This document shows, piece by piece, positions 35,421 to 47,002 of a DNA stretch of 64,000 nt. The notes beneath the pieces are model-generated. The model saw only the letters and a list, made by a program, of their open reading frames with translations. It was not told where the DNA came from and ran no database searches. Numbering within the stretch: the stretch's first letter is position 1; each line of letters opens with the position of its first letter. The stretch covers positions 1 to 64,000 of the forward strand of contig JBCFYV010000549.1 of assembly GCA_039000515.1 (NCBI GenBank), written 5' to 3'. The translations under genes and the position numbers were made by a program. Source of the DNA: Timema cristinae (taxonomy: Eukaryota; Arthropoda; Insecta; Phasmatodea; Timematidae).

Positions 35421-38400
35421 AAGCCTTCTCCTGACGTCGGGATGTTAAACTGTCATTTACTTCGACGTCCCATCGCGGCGGCGAGGTCCTCATCCTAATC
35501 CATGCGCCAAATCCCGCCCACCGCCCGTTCCCGTGGGAATGAATTAGTGTCCGGTTTAGGCTATTTCTGACCGTCGAAGCCCTACTCGTTCACCGACTCC
35601 TAACTTTGGAGAACCTGGATCCATTCTATCTACGGCTCGAGCTCGCCGGAATACTTCGTGAAAGCATAGAGAGTCAGGAAAAATTTATTTCAACCTTACA
35701 TATCTCACCCCCACAAAACTAAGGTTTGGATAATTCCATTAAATAAACGTAATATCAACTATTCCAATAACAATTTACCTGCCCTCATGTCACCGTCATG
35801 TGTTCCTCCCCTGTGTATCTTACGTATGGACCCGATGTTTCGCCGCTGGTCTAAGCAACTTCGACTACACTAATACGAGTGTCCAGTTATAAGCGGAACA
35901 TCGAGCGCCATGCTATTGATTTGGTCAATCTGGGGGGGAGATTATAAAGCTCCCCCTTTACTAAGATGACTGTCCTAAGTACCCGGTCCCAAGCCGCAGC
36001 ACACTACAGCTCTGGTCCAAACGACATCTCTATGAATGTTACAATCAATCCCCCCTGGCCGGACCAGAACTTCTTTGAGGATCTCAATAATATTTTGAAT
36101 CGCAGCATTCCCGCACTATGGCGCAACAACCGTTAGACTATATATAAAAGTGGCAAAGATAAAGTAGAGCCAACTAGTATAGACCGAGACGTTAAAACTA
36201 GTGATTTGTATAATATTGAAAAAATAATAATAACGACGTTTATGGTATTTAAATCCCGCAATCTGCTATCGAAGATTCAATGTGTTGTTCGCCGTAAACC
36301 GATCCACGGTGATCACCTTGTCTGTCTAATACGTCTATTTAGTGACGCTTTTCTCCATAAAGTCAGCATCTTCTGGCTGTCTTCTATCGATCTAGAAATC
36401 TTACATACCACCTGGCGTACGGCATTTGTGACAACCTTTTAATTGGTGTCGAGAAACTTCCTTCTTTATATCCAATTTTATGTCGATAACACTTCCGGTA
36501 AGTTGAATAACACCTCCGAGATTTATTCCAAAAAAATGTGACTCCAGTATATTTTTAACACTAATAACTCTACGTTTTGCTACGCAAAATACATCGGTGG
36601 ACACGTGCACCGTACCTATCCTTCATGGCTTTTTTTGTGGATTGTACTACGCAATGTATGCAGTTCCATCAATCTCCACAGCAACGACAGTACAACCGCT
36701 TAAACAACTATGTTGGGGCTATCGCGTAATGGATTTCGTTTCTTCTGCGGCCAAGACACTGCGTCCACATCCATAGATGGACCGAATCAGCCAAGCCCCC
36801 AATAGTGTAATGAACAAACGATTTTTACCGGCTCCGAGACGTAAGGTGTCCTGAACTTTATCATGTTAAACTAACTTTATCCCCCCACGATCAAAGACCT
36901 AAAGCGAAGTTATTAAAGCTATGAATCTTACTTAAAGTTGTGAGTGGTCGCCTTGGGTTGGTGAGAGGAAATCTTGACGCCTCTATAGAGCCGTGAGTAT
37001 AAAAACTGATTACGGTAGGTTGAATATTTGCCGCTAACCCTCGCGTTAAAGATCTACGATACGTTCCAGCATGCTGCATTCGACTTCTACTGTCTTTCGT
37101 ACATCAAGTCCCAGCATCTTCCGACCCGGTGAGACCCCTTTCTACCCGCGGTCTTACCCTCCTGGCATCTTACTCTCGAAACTCATTGCATGCCATATAA
37201 TGTTGCGTACCTGCCCTGTTTTCATCCCCTCAACCGTGTCTTGTATAGAAACTATATGGCGTAGTGCGGCAAGCCGTGGGGATCAAGCTATCGTATTTCG
37301 ACTCGTTGGATAGGTTTGCCCCAAAGGCTATCCCACAATCCCCATCGTGTTTATCCCCTGGGATATATCCCTACCTCAAGGCCAGTTTGATATAGCCAAG
37401 TCCCTAAACACCACCACCAAACTTTGTATATGAAGACCCTTTAATGACTCCCTCCACCGGCCTTCCACGGATTCAGCGGCATCTACACTGACGGCTCTAA
37501 ATCGGGAGCCCCGTTATTGTTTTTGTGTGAAGATCCAATTTTTAAAATTTGGTTTACCTAAAGAAACCAGTATTTTATTACGGCTGATATATGCCCATTT
37601 TTGAAATCTTTGTGTTTTGTTACCGAAATAGTCTCCGTGCCTGTCCGCAGGCGCACGATCCATGGTGCCGGTTGGCATTGTCCTCATCTCTACTCCTAAT
37701 CCCCTCATGCAGATGATACATGAGCAATCTTTTAAAATTGATTTCAGTAATCAACCGGTCTCCTTTTCGGATTCCTGGTCACCTGTCCCGTCCCAGGAAA
37801 TAACTGCGACCACACCAAGGAGGCCGCAACACGCCTGCCTCCGGGCTTACTGTGTCATGTGGTTGTTAATCTAAAGGGTTATGTTCGGCGTGTCTTACCA
37901 CCGGTACGAGCACTGGGCTCACCGCCTGCACAAACAACGCTGCTCCATTAGACGGTGTTCGCGAAGGCCCTCTTCGATACAAAGTCTAAGAAGAGGTCAT
38001 CGTGACAGACTGCCGCTCGGGGCATACTTCATTGACCCATATTTTTTTAACGAAGAGGGGATCCACCTCCAGTGGTAATTTTGTGATACACCCCTTAGTT
38101 CATCGCAATTTTGGTGGCGTTCGCAAACTAGCCCCTATATCCCGCGGCTCATGATTTTAAAGTGACTTACTTTTTATTACGCGATGTGCTGAGGAGTTAG
38201 TTTTACTCCGTTTTATACAGCCAGACGGATCTTTTTAATGCCATTTATCCCGTTTATTAATGGGCTCTTTGTGATAGTTCTCATATTGAAGCTTTTAACA
38301 TTTTATTTACAATTTCACATGTTGTTTGGTCTTTATTTAACATTATCATTGAAACATTTTTGGCTTTTGAACGTTTATATTTGAATATGTCTTGTGTGTT

Positions 38401-38610
38401 TTGTCCTTTTTAATGGGATGATACACTGTGTTTTTTTTTAGCAGTGATCTCTTTAAGTTTATACAAGAGTCCAGTTAGTCACATCCTAAAGATTCTCAAT
38501 GGAGAATGTTTTATCTAGTTCCCCTATGAATTGATTATGTGTTTAAAATATTTCAAGCTAATACCTAATTATCCGTAGGCCGGTGAAACAAGTAATAATA
38601 ATAATAAGTG
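35421..38610 (+). mobile_element. Jockey-like LINE copy D, ORF2 and 3' UTR
   Basis: Resumes at the end of the endonuclease/linker (GGCGGCGAGG, TTTCTGACCGTCGAAGCCCTAC, as in copies A and B) and continues through RT, RNase H and 3' UTR. The 3' UTR has a GATACACTG...CAGTGATC stem-loop (about 38417-38449) and ends in AGTAATAATAATAATAAG (about 38591-38608). ORF1 and most of the endonuclease are missing between 31345 and 35421. Confidence 0.8.
35850..38100 (+). pseudogene. LINE ORF2 RT and RNase H, copy D
   Basis: Readable RT landmarks are NLLSKIQCVVRR-K (36255-36300), the motif A region (about 36370-36420, with FWLSSIDLEILHTTWRTAF), motif B (about 36525-36550) and a degraded motif C, FVDCTT (36634-36650, second Asp lost). 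The RNase H entry IYTDGSKSGAP is at 37475-37512 and the PGH-GNE region at about 37765-37815. A CCHC end lies near 38060-38130. Nearly every 30-60 codons a frame change occurs, worse than in copies A or E. Confidence 0.7.
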
Positions 38611-39222
38611 TGTTCTAATAGAAGTTGTTACGAGTTAAAAAAGAAATAAAGCTTGTTTTTTTGTTTATATTTATTGAACATTTGAACATACAGTTTATTT
38701 TTAAAATAAAGGCCATATAGAGTCTTTTTAATAAACGTAATTTCCATTTTATCGGCGGCGGGGCCCATAATCAGCCATGAGGCTTCCACCTTCTCCCAGT
38801 CCTGTCCAAAGCCAATGACCAGAGTCCATTTTTCTAAAACCGCACTTCAAATTCACTATGGCTACATGTTCCAAGAGTGATCAAACATCTCCTTTGGTGT
38901 CCTTTTACTCGACCTGGCTTCTGTAAAATATAATTATAAGGTCTCACATGAACATGTGTTCAGTAAAGTAGTTATTATTTAGTTGTAGAGTATTGCAAAA
39001 TAAATTATAAACTCCATTCTATAATATAGATCTACGAGTGTTAAAACGTTTTTTTTAATCGTTTATGAAACAAACTTTTAACTGTTTATCAACATAGTAT
39101 AAAAAATATTATTTTTTTTAGTTAAAAGTACAAAACGAAAATTGGAGTTACATTTCCGTTACTCCCAATATAGAATTTGCATTTATCATATAAATTATAT
39201 TAGATTATTAAAGTAGTATTAA
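38611..39222. other. AT-rich spacer between LINE copy D and the R2-like element
   Basis: Mostly A+T with a moderately GC-rich patch (38750-38910) that has no recognised frame. No 28S rRNA target sequence for R2 is present at the border with the R2-like element. Confidence 0.45.
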
Positions 39223-39659
39223 TCTTGCAAAACCGCCAACGGCACCAGTGTCATTGGTCTCCTTCTCGATACATCTATAGTGATTCCGCGCCAACCTCTG
39301 GGCCCTACATGGACGGCTCGAAAAATCGCCCCTGGGGGGGGGATGACGAGGCTAAACTCGTCGAGGACTTCGCTAAAACCTCCCACTGGCCCCCCGCAAG
39401 TTGCAGCCAGGCGCCCCCCGGGCCCTTCCACACCCCCCGGTCCAGTGGGATTCCAGGCGCCACCGTACCGCCAAGGTCTTCCTCCCAGCTCCCCGCGAGA
39501 TAGCGGGCGCCCGAGATTCCTTTCCGGCGCCCCAGATTGGGGGCCCCACCCCCCAGAGCGTATCCCCGGGCCAACTCCCGGACAGGGGGGCCCCTTGCGG
39601 GGACAAGGGCGAAAGCCGTGACCCCAACGGTGGCGACGTCAGACTGACTCCAAGGGGGA

Positions 39660-39950
39660 GCAGCCCGCCCCCCTTCATGCTGCCCCCTGTACACTACCTC
39701 AGCGCTCGCACGCTGAGGTAGGAACATCCCCCCCGTTTTTGACCAACTTTTTAAACAAAATCCGGTCAAACTGCTTCGGGAACATTTTCCTCCCCGCGAC
39801 CCCCTCGCAAATAAATTGCACCCTCGACGTTAGGAACGTAGAGACCGCGTCAATCTTCTCCCAGGGGGCGAAAAACTCCCGTCGATGACATCGAGGTCAC
39901 GTACCATGATGCCGAGCTCCTTTTCCCAGGTGCCCGGGGGGCCACCTTAT
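39660..39950 (-). pseudogene. R2-type thumb region
   Basis: The minus strand reads MVRDLDVIDGSFSPP (39908-39864), shifts frame, then gives WEKIDAVSTFLTSRVQF (about 39866-39816) and KQFDRILFKKLVKNGGDVPT, ending near 39720. This matches the R2 segment with an APWQKIDA-like core that follows the RT and precedes the endonuclease. After it a GLLPL-x-DVATVG remnant (about 39670-39620) is seen, where R2 proteins have GLPPL and DV-x-x-V. It is the clearest evidence that the element belongs to the R2 superfamily rather than to an APE-type LINE. Confidence 0.68.
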
Positions 39951-40149
39951 ACCCTTTTTGGGCACCCCCAGATTTTATAGGCCTCGCCTACTCTTAATGA
40001 GACCATCTGTGCCCCTTGGATACGGAAGAGGGTTTTTCTCGCACCCCACCCGCTGGGGCCCGGCGCAGTTTAGGGGGAGGGACGCGCACTTCCTCGGTTT
40101 GAAGGGGCAGTCCTGCCCCCTGAGCCGCCTGGCCGATCCGGTCTAAAAA

Positions 40150-40560
40150 AGGGTCTGCAGATCGCCAGGGCTCCTGCCGATAAGGACTATATCGTCCGCG
40201 TAGGGCCCAAAAATGCGTGGTGTTTTACCATAGATACGCACCCCGTGGAGTCTTTTTCCCTTTTTGGTGACGGGTCCTTATCCCGGGCCTCCCTGTTCAG
40301 GGTTTAACCCAAAATAGGGGTGAGGGGGGGACCCCCGCCGGACACCGGCACGAATTGCTATATCGGGGGGTACCCCTCCCCAGTCCGGGTCCGAAAATAA
40401 AGTTTGGACAAACCCTGGGCGCCAGAAACGATCGGACGCCAAATTTGTTTGGGGGCGTCCCCCTGCCCACCTTTTTTGGATGAGCACCGTGTTCGACCTC
40501 TTCCAAAGACGCCGGTACGCGAGCGTAGGGCTTTGGGTGGCTGAATTCAAGGGAGCGAGA
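40150..40560 (-). pseudogene. R2-superfamily reverse transcriptase fragment
   Basis: On the minus strand LWKRSNTVLIQKR (about 40511-40472) matches the entry block of R2 RTs (W-x-TVLI-x-KKG). It is followed by a degraded NFRPI region and a SGLLARRL-like region. GPYADDIVLIGRSPGDLQTLF at about 40206-40144 holds the YADD catalytic motif C. The distance between the two blocks is about 100 codons, shorter than in complete elements, so part of the palm (motifs A and B) is lost or scrambled. Confidence 0.72.
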
Positions 40561-42929
40561 AAGAGGCGCCCGGGGGCCGTTTCCCTTTATGACACCAAAA
40601 GGATCCATCGGGGGCCCGGGGGGGTGTTTTTTAGTCTTTTTTTAGACGGGGCTGATTTTCCCCGGGGGGAGAAGGGCCCCCAAAAGACCCTCCGTCTCTT
40701 CGTCGTTGGGGGCCGGCGGGGCCACTTCACCCACTCCGGTCGCGGCCCCAACGCGAAAGCCGCGGTCGGAAAAGACTCCCCGAAGGACGAATCATTTCCC
40801 CCTTTTCAACTACAAAACCCTAGGGGGGCCCAAGTTTTCTCTCATCCCCCGCTTTTTCCCGCCACCCTGTAAAAATTTTTGGATTTAGAGCGGCCCAAAA
40901 GGGTCGACCGCCCGGGAGCTTTGCGTCCTCCCCCGGGAAAACCCCCGCCCCCCGGGGCAAGACCCATGCCCGGTGGTCGCGAGGGTTCACTCGAAAAACC
41001 CCCCACCTCCTGGCGGCCCCGTTCAGGTTCTCTGGGTCGAAACCACCGTCCCCCCCCCCCCCCCCGTCCACACCCCGGGGGCGCCAAACCCCCCCTCCAG
41101 ATCGTCGGCCCAGCCGCCACTTGCCCCAACCCTCAAAGTCGGCAGCGGCGGCCCCGCCCTCCACTCGGCTGGAAGGGGGTCGGGCCCCCCCCCGGCACCC
41201 CGGGAAATACCGGCTCGACGCCAGCCGGTTGCCAAGGAGCCAGTGGGGGAGGTGGCGAGGGGGCGGCGGCTGCGGTGAGTGCCTCACAGCCGGCGCACTA
41301 GTTTGTTCCGTCTCGTCCAGTAAGTATTGGGGGGGTTTGGTAGGGGTTGGGGTGGCGTCAGAAGCCGCTCAGGGGGCGGCGAGTGGGGTCCCAGAAGAGG
41401 AGTCACCGGTCGTCGGTACCCGGAAATCGACGGTACCGGCTCCGTGCAAGCCCCGGGCGCCGGGGGCGGCGACGTTTCTCTAACCGCGGTGGGGGTGGTA
41501 GCGTCGGCCGTTTGGGCGTCGGCTTCGGGAGTAACTTCCGCTTCTGCCCAGAAGGCTTAGGCGGTTTCGGCCCCTTCGGCATTGGCTTATTCTCTGGAGA
41601 AGGCGGGCGGCGACGGCCTGGTGGGCTCAGTCACCGACCCTGGCGCGGGAGATCTGTGGCTTCGGACTCGGCGCCTTTCGCGTAGGCCCGAAAGGATTCG
41701 GCTTTGGGGGCCGGAGTCGTCGGCGTGTGGGGAGGCGGCACCGCCGACACTGAAGTGACGGCCTAGGAGGGGATTTGGGGGGCGACCGAGTCTCCGGAGA
41801 GACCGCGGTCACCCGCATGGGGGTGAGCAAAGTCCCACGAGGTGACCCAGAAGGGGCGGGGCGTGCCGTTGGAGGTGTTTGGGGGTGGGGGTGGAAGGCG
41901 GCTTGGTCGGGGGTGGTGTCGATCCGTTATGTACAGCAGAAGGGGGTGACAGGGGGGGGGGAGGCCTACTGGGGGCCGTCGGCTTTGTTCGGCCATACCG
42001 ACGCTTCAAGAAGGGGGGGAGGTCCACAGGGTCAGCAGCCGGCCTCACCGGGTCCAACGACGCCCACTCGACGCCATGACCCCGGCCAGAGGCCGAGGGC
42101 GCGCTGCCGCCTCCGCGTAGGTGGTGAGTGATTTGGTAGGTCCCCGGGGCGGCGAGGTGTCCTGCTGAAGGCGGGGACAGCTAGCCTCAGAGCGTGGAGG
42201 GGAGATGTATTGGTTAAGACGCCCCGGGGGGGGGCGCCGCCTGGCTTCGGGCAACAGGTCCTGGCACCATAGACGGTACCTTCGGGTGGGTGAGGGAGAG
42301 GCGAGAAAGGTCGACGAACGGGTTTCCCGGGGAAAACCCCCAACCGACGCCCGCCAATCGTAGACTGGAGGCGAGGAGGGGTCTGACCGAGAGGCCAGTT
42401 GCCCATCCTTCACGAGGAAACGTAAGGGGGGGATTGGGTTTTGGGACCGTCACCTGCGAATGGGTGGGAACGGTTCCGGGGGCGGACTCCAACGACGACC
42501 CGAGCCGGAGGGCAACGGGGGACGTCAGAAAACGCGCCGGGGGGGACGAAAAGGGGGGTGGCCGAGGCCACCCAGAGGGAGGGGTTGGTGAGGGGGTGGG
42601 TGCCGGAGAAGGGATCGCAGGCACGGAAACCATGGAACCCGTGGAGCTGCTAGTGTCAAAGTCCAGGTCTTTTCTTGTCGGGGGGGAAAAGGTGGAGTCT
42701 CCAGAGTCGGTGGGGGGGGGCGGAGATGGCGGTACCAGAGGTACTTGGCCCTGGGGAGATGATAAGCCGAGGTGGAGCTGCCGCCACCCCACCCCCCCAA
42801 AGGGGGGTACGGCGACGACAAGCCCCACACCCTCGGCCGCGGGGGAGCCACCCCCACCGCCGCAGGTGCCACAGCGGCTCGACGCGGGACTGGGCCCACA
42901 TCTCGCTGCACTCTTCTAGGAACACCCTG

Positions 42930-43453
42930 GTGCCACATCCTATGGTGTTTTTTAATCCTTTTCAGGACTCTCCACACCGGCCTCTCGGCACACTCGGAGC
43001 AATAAAACTCCTTTCTATCCCGTCCATGCGAACGCGACAATGTTTTAGCAAGTCGCCGTGGTCGCCAAACTCGCCGAGTCGCCGAACGTTCGCGCGAAAA
43101 TCGTTCACCCTGCACTCCGGGCATCGTATGCGATCAGGAGTTTGGGTACGGGATGCGATCCTCCCGTGGCGCCCAATTCAACCTCGGGCACCTCCTGAAG
43201 CTCCGCTCCCTCACCCCCACCTCAGCGACCACATCCGTTCCCGGTGCACAGCCACCAAGTGCAGTCTCGCTGCCCTCAGGTAATCAAATGTGACCGGAGG
43301 CTGGCTGAGCCGACACACACATCGGAAGCCCTCGCTACCATGCACCTCAAGCGCATGGGAATCGAGGTCCTCGACGAAATTGTAGAGTGTCTGCTCCCCC
43401 TCTACCACCGGACACATTGGAGATGCAACCCTTCCGGGCACCGGCAATGCCAA
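42930..43453 (-). pseudogene. R2-superfamily N-terminal zinc-finger region
   Basis: The minus strand encodes MCPVVEG...LDSHALEVHG (first finger, HxxxxH kept, Cys pair incomplete) and FRCVCRLSQPP...LHLVAVHRE (second finger), both within the 80-codon segment 43453-43211. After a frame change comes FYCSECAERPVW...KKHHRMWHQG (third finger, CxxC and H-x4-H) near 43018-42938. N-terminal CCHH fingers, often three, are typical of several R2-superfamily LINEs, where they bind the target DNA. Residue spacing is irregular, which fits decay or base-call errors. Confidence 0.62.
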
Positions 43454-44184
43454 GGTAATAAAATCTTCACGCTATCGGCCTGACGAACTCGTTGGAATGT
43501 CAGAGTAGAACCACACACGAGTGGACGACAGACAAGGGGATCGGCTGGGCAATCAGAACCCGGCCTGTCAGTGAGAAGGTAATGAATTTAAAAAATTTAA
43601 AATATATAGGTTAACTAGCTCGTGAGGCGAGATCTAGCAGTGGAAGAAAATACGTGAGATGAAAATGTGATATAATTGATTAAAGAATTAGGTTAAAGGG
43701 TTAAAAGATAAAGAGAAAAGAGAGAGAAAAAAGTTAACAGAAAATATACTAGTTAATTTATTAAGGGAAAAAAATTAATTAATTAATAAATGCAAGGACC
43801 TCTGATGGAGGAACGAACACAGGAAAGCAAATATCCCAATGAAATGTATGAATGAAACGTAGTAAAGCTACGAGTCAAGGCTAATAAAACTTTGGCTAAG
43901 AATTAAAATTCACTGACTGAGCAGGGAAAAGATTGGGCCCCCACAGCCGAGCAACACTTGATAATGTTGATGGGGGGAACCAGTGACGGCTAAACACTTA
44001 CCCAACCCAATAGAAAAATTACCTCTTGATACGACGATGGCCCGTCGATAATGTAACAATAGGGACACTGAGCGCGCGAAAGTAAGAAGCCGGTCAAAAG
44101 ACACGCCCAAAAACCCCAACACAATCCCACGCGCCGCGCGAAATACCCCCAAAACTTCAATGCCCAACACAGCCGGCCTTGGGG

Positions 44185-44229
44185 ATGATAATTTATTATA
44201 TTATAATTTATAGATACACTTCCGGGTAA
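44185..44229 (+). mobile_element. Jockey-like LINE copy E, left flank of the Harbinger insertion
   Basis: About 45 bp ending TAGATACACTTCCGGGTAA corresponds to the RT segment reading TCGGATAGACACTTACCGGGTAAGG in copy A (about 1047-1072). It is the LINE sequence left of the Harbinger insertion and includes the left TAA target duplication (44227-44229). The LINE appears 5'-truncated at about 44185, where R2-like flank begins. Confidence 0.7.
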
Positions 44230-44246
44230 GGCTGCACCTACATTGG
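44230..44246 (+). repeat. Left terminal inverted repeat of Harbinger element
   Basis: GGCTGCACCTACATTGG, exact complement of 48061-48077. It is preceded by TAA (44227-44229). Confidence 0.95.
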
Positions 44247-44398
44247 TACAGAATGCCTCCGTTCCAGTCAACACGGTTTTTCTGATCAGATTTACCCCGG
44301 CAGGTGTGCCTACATTGGCAACAGATCTTTTCCGACAGTTTGCTGGAACTCTTGTCAGTGATTCAACATAATTTGAAGTGAAACGATAATTTTACGTA

Positions 44399-46842
44399 AT
44401 GAGTGATCGTAAGAAGATTGGAACTTTTCCTCCTACTAGACTCAAATTATCTGCCTTTTTGAGGAGAACACAAGAACGGGGGACTCATGATTTCAATGAT
44501 GATAGAAGTGACATGAGTTTTTCAAAACTAGTTGGCCAATGAGAGATTATCCAGATAAATACAAAGATTACCATAGGATGCAGATTGAAACTTTTGACTA
44601 CATTCTAGAAGCCATTAAGGAAGATCTTGAAAACACACTCTAACTTCAGAGATTGTGTTAGCCCTGAAAAAGCTTACAATTACTAAAAGGGTTAGTTCAA
44701 TTTTTTTTTAATCAATATAGACGCTCACGAAATGTAAACGAAAAATGTAGAGTTTATTTTTTTTATTTAAATATTTTTTTTTACATTTTATGAGGGATTT
44801 AATTACCTATAATAAATGTTTATTTTAAAAAATGAAACACCCCCAAACTGTATAATCAATGCATTCATTTATTACACAATACTCACTCTCATATTTAAAT
44901 ACAAAATAAGTCATTTTCTTAAAATTAGTGAGTAGAAAGTTTTATTTAAAAAAATCTTTTTTATATGTGAAGCTTAAATATTTAACAGAGTTTTAGGAAG
45001 CAAAAGCTGTGGGTTCAAGACAGAGATTGCTTGATTCGGCAGCAGAGGCTTTGAGAACTGTAACTATCAGTAGGAGATTTTCCAAAAAATAGTGGGGGTG
45101 ATGAAATGAAGTAGTCAAAAATTGGAGCTGAAGATCCTGAATACGATAAGTTACTCCTCCATTAGAGTTTGTCCCTTTCTGAAACTCTTCTTTCTAACTC
45201 TAGAGTGCATTTTTCCAGCATTGACATTCTCAATCTCATTTTTTGTATGCTATCTAGTTTCTTGTTTGAGGGCAACAAATCTTTAAAAATAAATAGTCTT
45301 CATCATCCTCTTTTCTCGTCTTCCCCGAGAAACGTTCTTCCAGCAGTTTTACTTTTGTCCTTTCCAAATCAAAGCTTGGTATCTAATAATATCGGCTTTT
45401 CTCTTTAGTGTCTTTGCAACTTTATTTCGTGTCTCAGGGGAAATTTTACATGTAAATTAACTTTTTCCTTGGTTTGCGCTTTCTCGTTTTGTTGGTCACC
45501 GAAGGAACACTGATACAACCAGAAGGGGGGGAAATCATTGAATTGGTCGTCCAGTATAACGGGTTCTTCCACCTCTTCCTCATTTATAGGACTACTACTG
45601 ACAGCCTTGGTTAAAATACAGAAAGTTTCCCTGAACCTTCTCGAGGAATTAAGATATCCCTCAAGAAGTCCATGGACGCATAAAATGGCCACTTCTCATC
45701 ACTGTTGTCCGCTTCTTGGCCGCTTCTAGTTTCGTTACGTGCTTTGAGTTTCTTTCTGTACGAATCCCTCAGTTTTTCCCCATGTCTTCTTGGCTATTTT
45801 TCCCTGAAAACACAGAAACGTTTCTAATGCATTTGGTATTTTAAACAACAATTAATAATGTAGGACATCAAGTAAAAAATCATTATTGTTTCAGGTATTT
45901 GTCAACGGAATGTCATTTCGTGCTCAAAAGCCAAGTTTTTCGAATGAATGATTATACTTTTGGGCAAAATTTGGTTGGTTGGGTTTGTTTGATGCAATAT
46001 GGAAACATTTTTCATCACAGCACAGGGCAGTTCCTTCTAAAGAAGAATTTATAAATATAGTAGCAGGATTTAAGAAGCGATGGAATTTTCCAAACGTTTT
46101 TTGGATGATTGACGGAAAACATGTCCGAATCAAGTGCCCTAAAGATAGTGTAACCATGTATCACTTTTTACAAGCATTTTTTTTTCCATAGTGTTGCAAG
46201 GTGTCGCAAGGTGTCGCTGACTCTCAGTGTCGTTTTTATTTTTATAGATGTAGATGGTTATGGGAAGCAGAGCGATGGTGGAACGTTTACTGCTTCTACT
46301 TGTCCCAAAATTTTTAGGAAACTTTCAAGATACGTTACCAAAACCATCATCATTTGAAGGGAGTGCATCTGAGATGCCATTTGTGGTTTTTGTGATGATG
46401 CTTACCCTCTTAAGGTATACCTCATGAAACCTTTTTCAAGAAGGGGACTATCACACGAAGAAAAGTGTTCAATTACGTCTGTCAAGGGCAAGAAGAAGCG
46501 TAAAATGCGCTTTCGGTATTAGACTGCAAAATGGCGTTTAAACTTGGTAAGCTATTGAAACGAAGTGAGAAAGCGAACGTATTGTGAAGTGTATTTGCTT
46601 GTTACATAATTTGATTATTGATTTGGAAGGTACTTTTAACCTTCAATTTTGCAAGAAGCTTGGAAAGTTACAGGAAACAACAAGCCGAATCTTCTGGCTC
46701 TGCTAAAAGTTCAATAGATGTACAAAGGAGGTTTCAAAACATTCGAAATGCCATTAAAGCTTATTTTAATGGACCTGGTTTACTGTCACATGGCAGAACA
46801 AGAATGCTCATACATGTAATAAGACAAAGAGTTTGTAGGTAG
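44399..46842 (+). pseudogene. PIF/Harbinger transposase (DDE_4 nuclease), two exons, frameshifted
   Basis: Exon 1 (ATG at 44399 to about 44690) gives MSDRKKIGTFPPTRLKL, later WPMRDYPDKYKDYHRM and ETFDYILEAIKEDLE, ending LTITKR, the N-terminal part before the nuclease. An intron is inferred at 44691-45894 (GTTAGT donor, TTGTTTCAG acceptor), after which YLST and MSFRAQKPSF continue the same block. Exon 2 carries WNFPNVFWMIDGKHVRIKCP (first Asp at 46111-46113), IDVDGYGKQSDGGTF (46244-46288), DDAYPLKVYLMKPF (46399-46440), LSHEEK and a YRLSRARR-like stretch (about 46448-46500), AFGI-TAKWR, LLHNLIID (about 46600-46625) and the C-terminal FNGPG near 46770. All three catalytic acidic residues look present, but five or more frame shifts prevent one product. 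Confidence 0.85.
45151..45806 (-). pseudogene. MADF/BESS-type DNA-binding gene of the Harbinger element, antisense within the transposase intron
   Basis: Read on the minus strand from 45806: KIAKKTWGK, KLRDSYRKKLKARNETRSGQ, then KWPFYASMDFLRDIL. This is the second half of a MADF (Myb/SANT-like) domain. A CAG acceptor-like sequence directly upstream suggests an earlier exon that I could not place. An acidic segment follows (INEEEVEEPVILDDQ, about 45590-45545), and near the end a BESS-like stretch (about 45300-45220, with ETR-HTKNEIENVNAGK). Harbinger elements encode such a partner protein, which binds DNA and brings the transposase to the ends. Two or three frame changes are needed. Confidence 0.72.
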
Positions 46843-47002
46843 GCCTATTGATAATAAAATGTGAAGATGTTTTGGTTTAATTTTGACAAGTAACAGTTCA
46901 AAGATAAAAAAATCTTTGTGCCTAAATTATTTCATCTTATCTTTAAAAAAAAAATTTTGGCCCCCCAGGGAAATCATTTATTTAATAAGTTATTTAAATT
47001 TA

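Larger units (their letters stand above)
39223..44180 (-). mobile_element. R2-superfamily LINE, GC-rich, 3'-incomplete
   Basis: On the minus strand the order is: 5' flank (44.18-43.48 kb), three zinc-finger-like motifs (43.45-42.95), a long Pro/Gly/Arg-rich linker (42.9-41.0), RT (about 40.56-40.15) and the R2-type thumb (39.93-39.75), then a short remnant to 39223. GC content in 39.3-43.2 kb is far above all surroundings, so both strands stay open over long stretches, and most of those frames are meaningless. The restriction-like endonuclease end expected after the thumb is not visible. The flanks contain no 28S rDNA. NeSL-type or other zinc-finger relatives are also possible. Confidence 0.72.

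Noticed and set aside
39100..39260. 28S rDNA target at the end of the R2-like element
   Set aside because: The flanks are AT-rich and do not resemble the conserved R2 insertion site.
40820..41301. Long Pro/Gly/Arg-rich open frames on both strands
   Set aside because: They come from very high GC with few stops. Only the minus-strand R2-like blocks have family motifs.
43910..44170. Minus-strand hydrophobic frame (LGIEVLGVFRAARG...) upstream of the R2-like zinc fingers
   Set aside because: It lies in the 5' flank of the R2-like element, has no recognised domain and reads as untranslated region.
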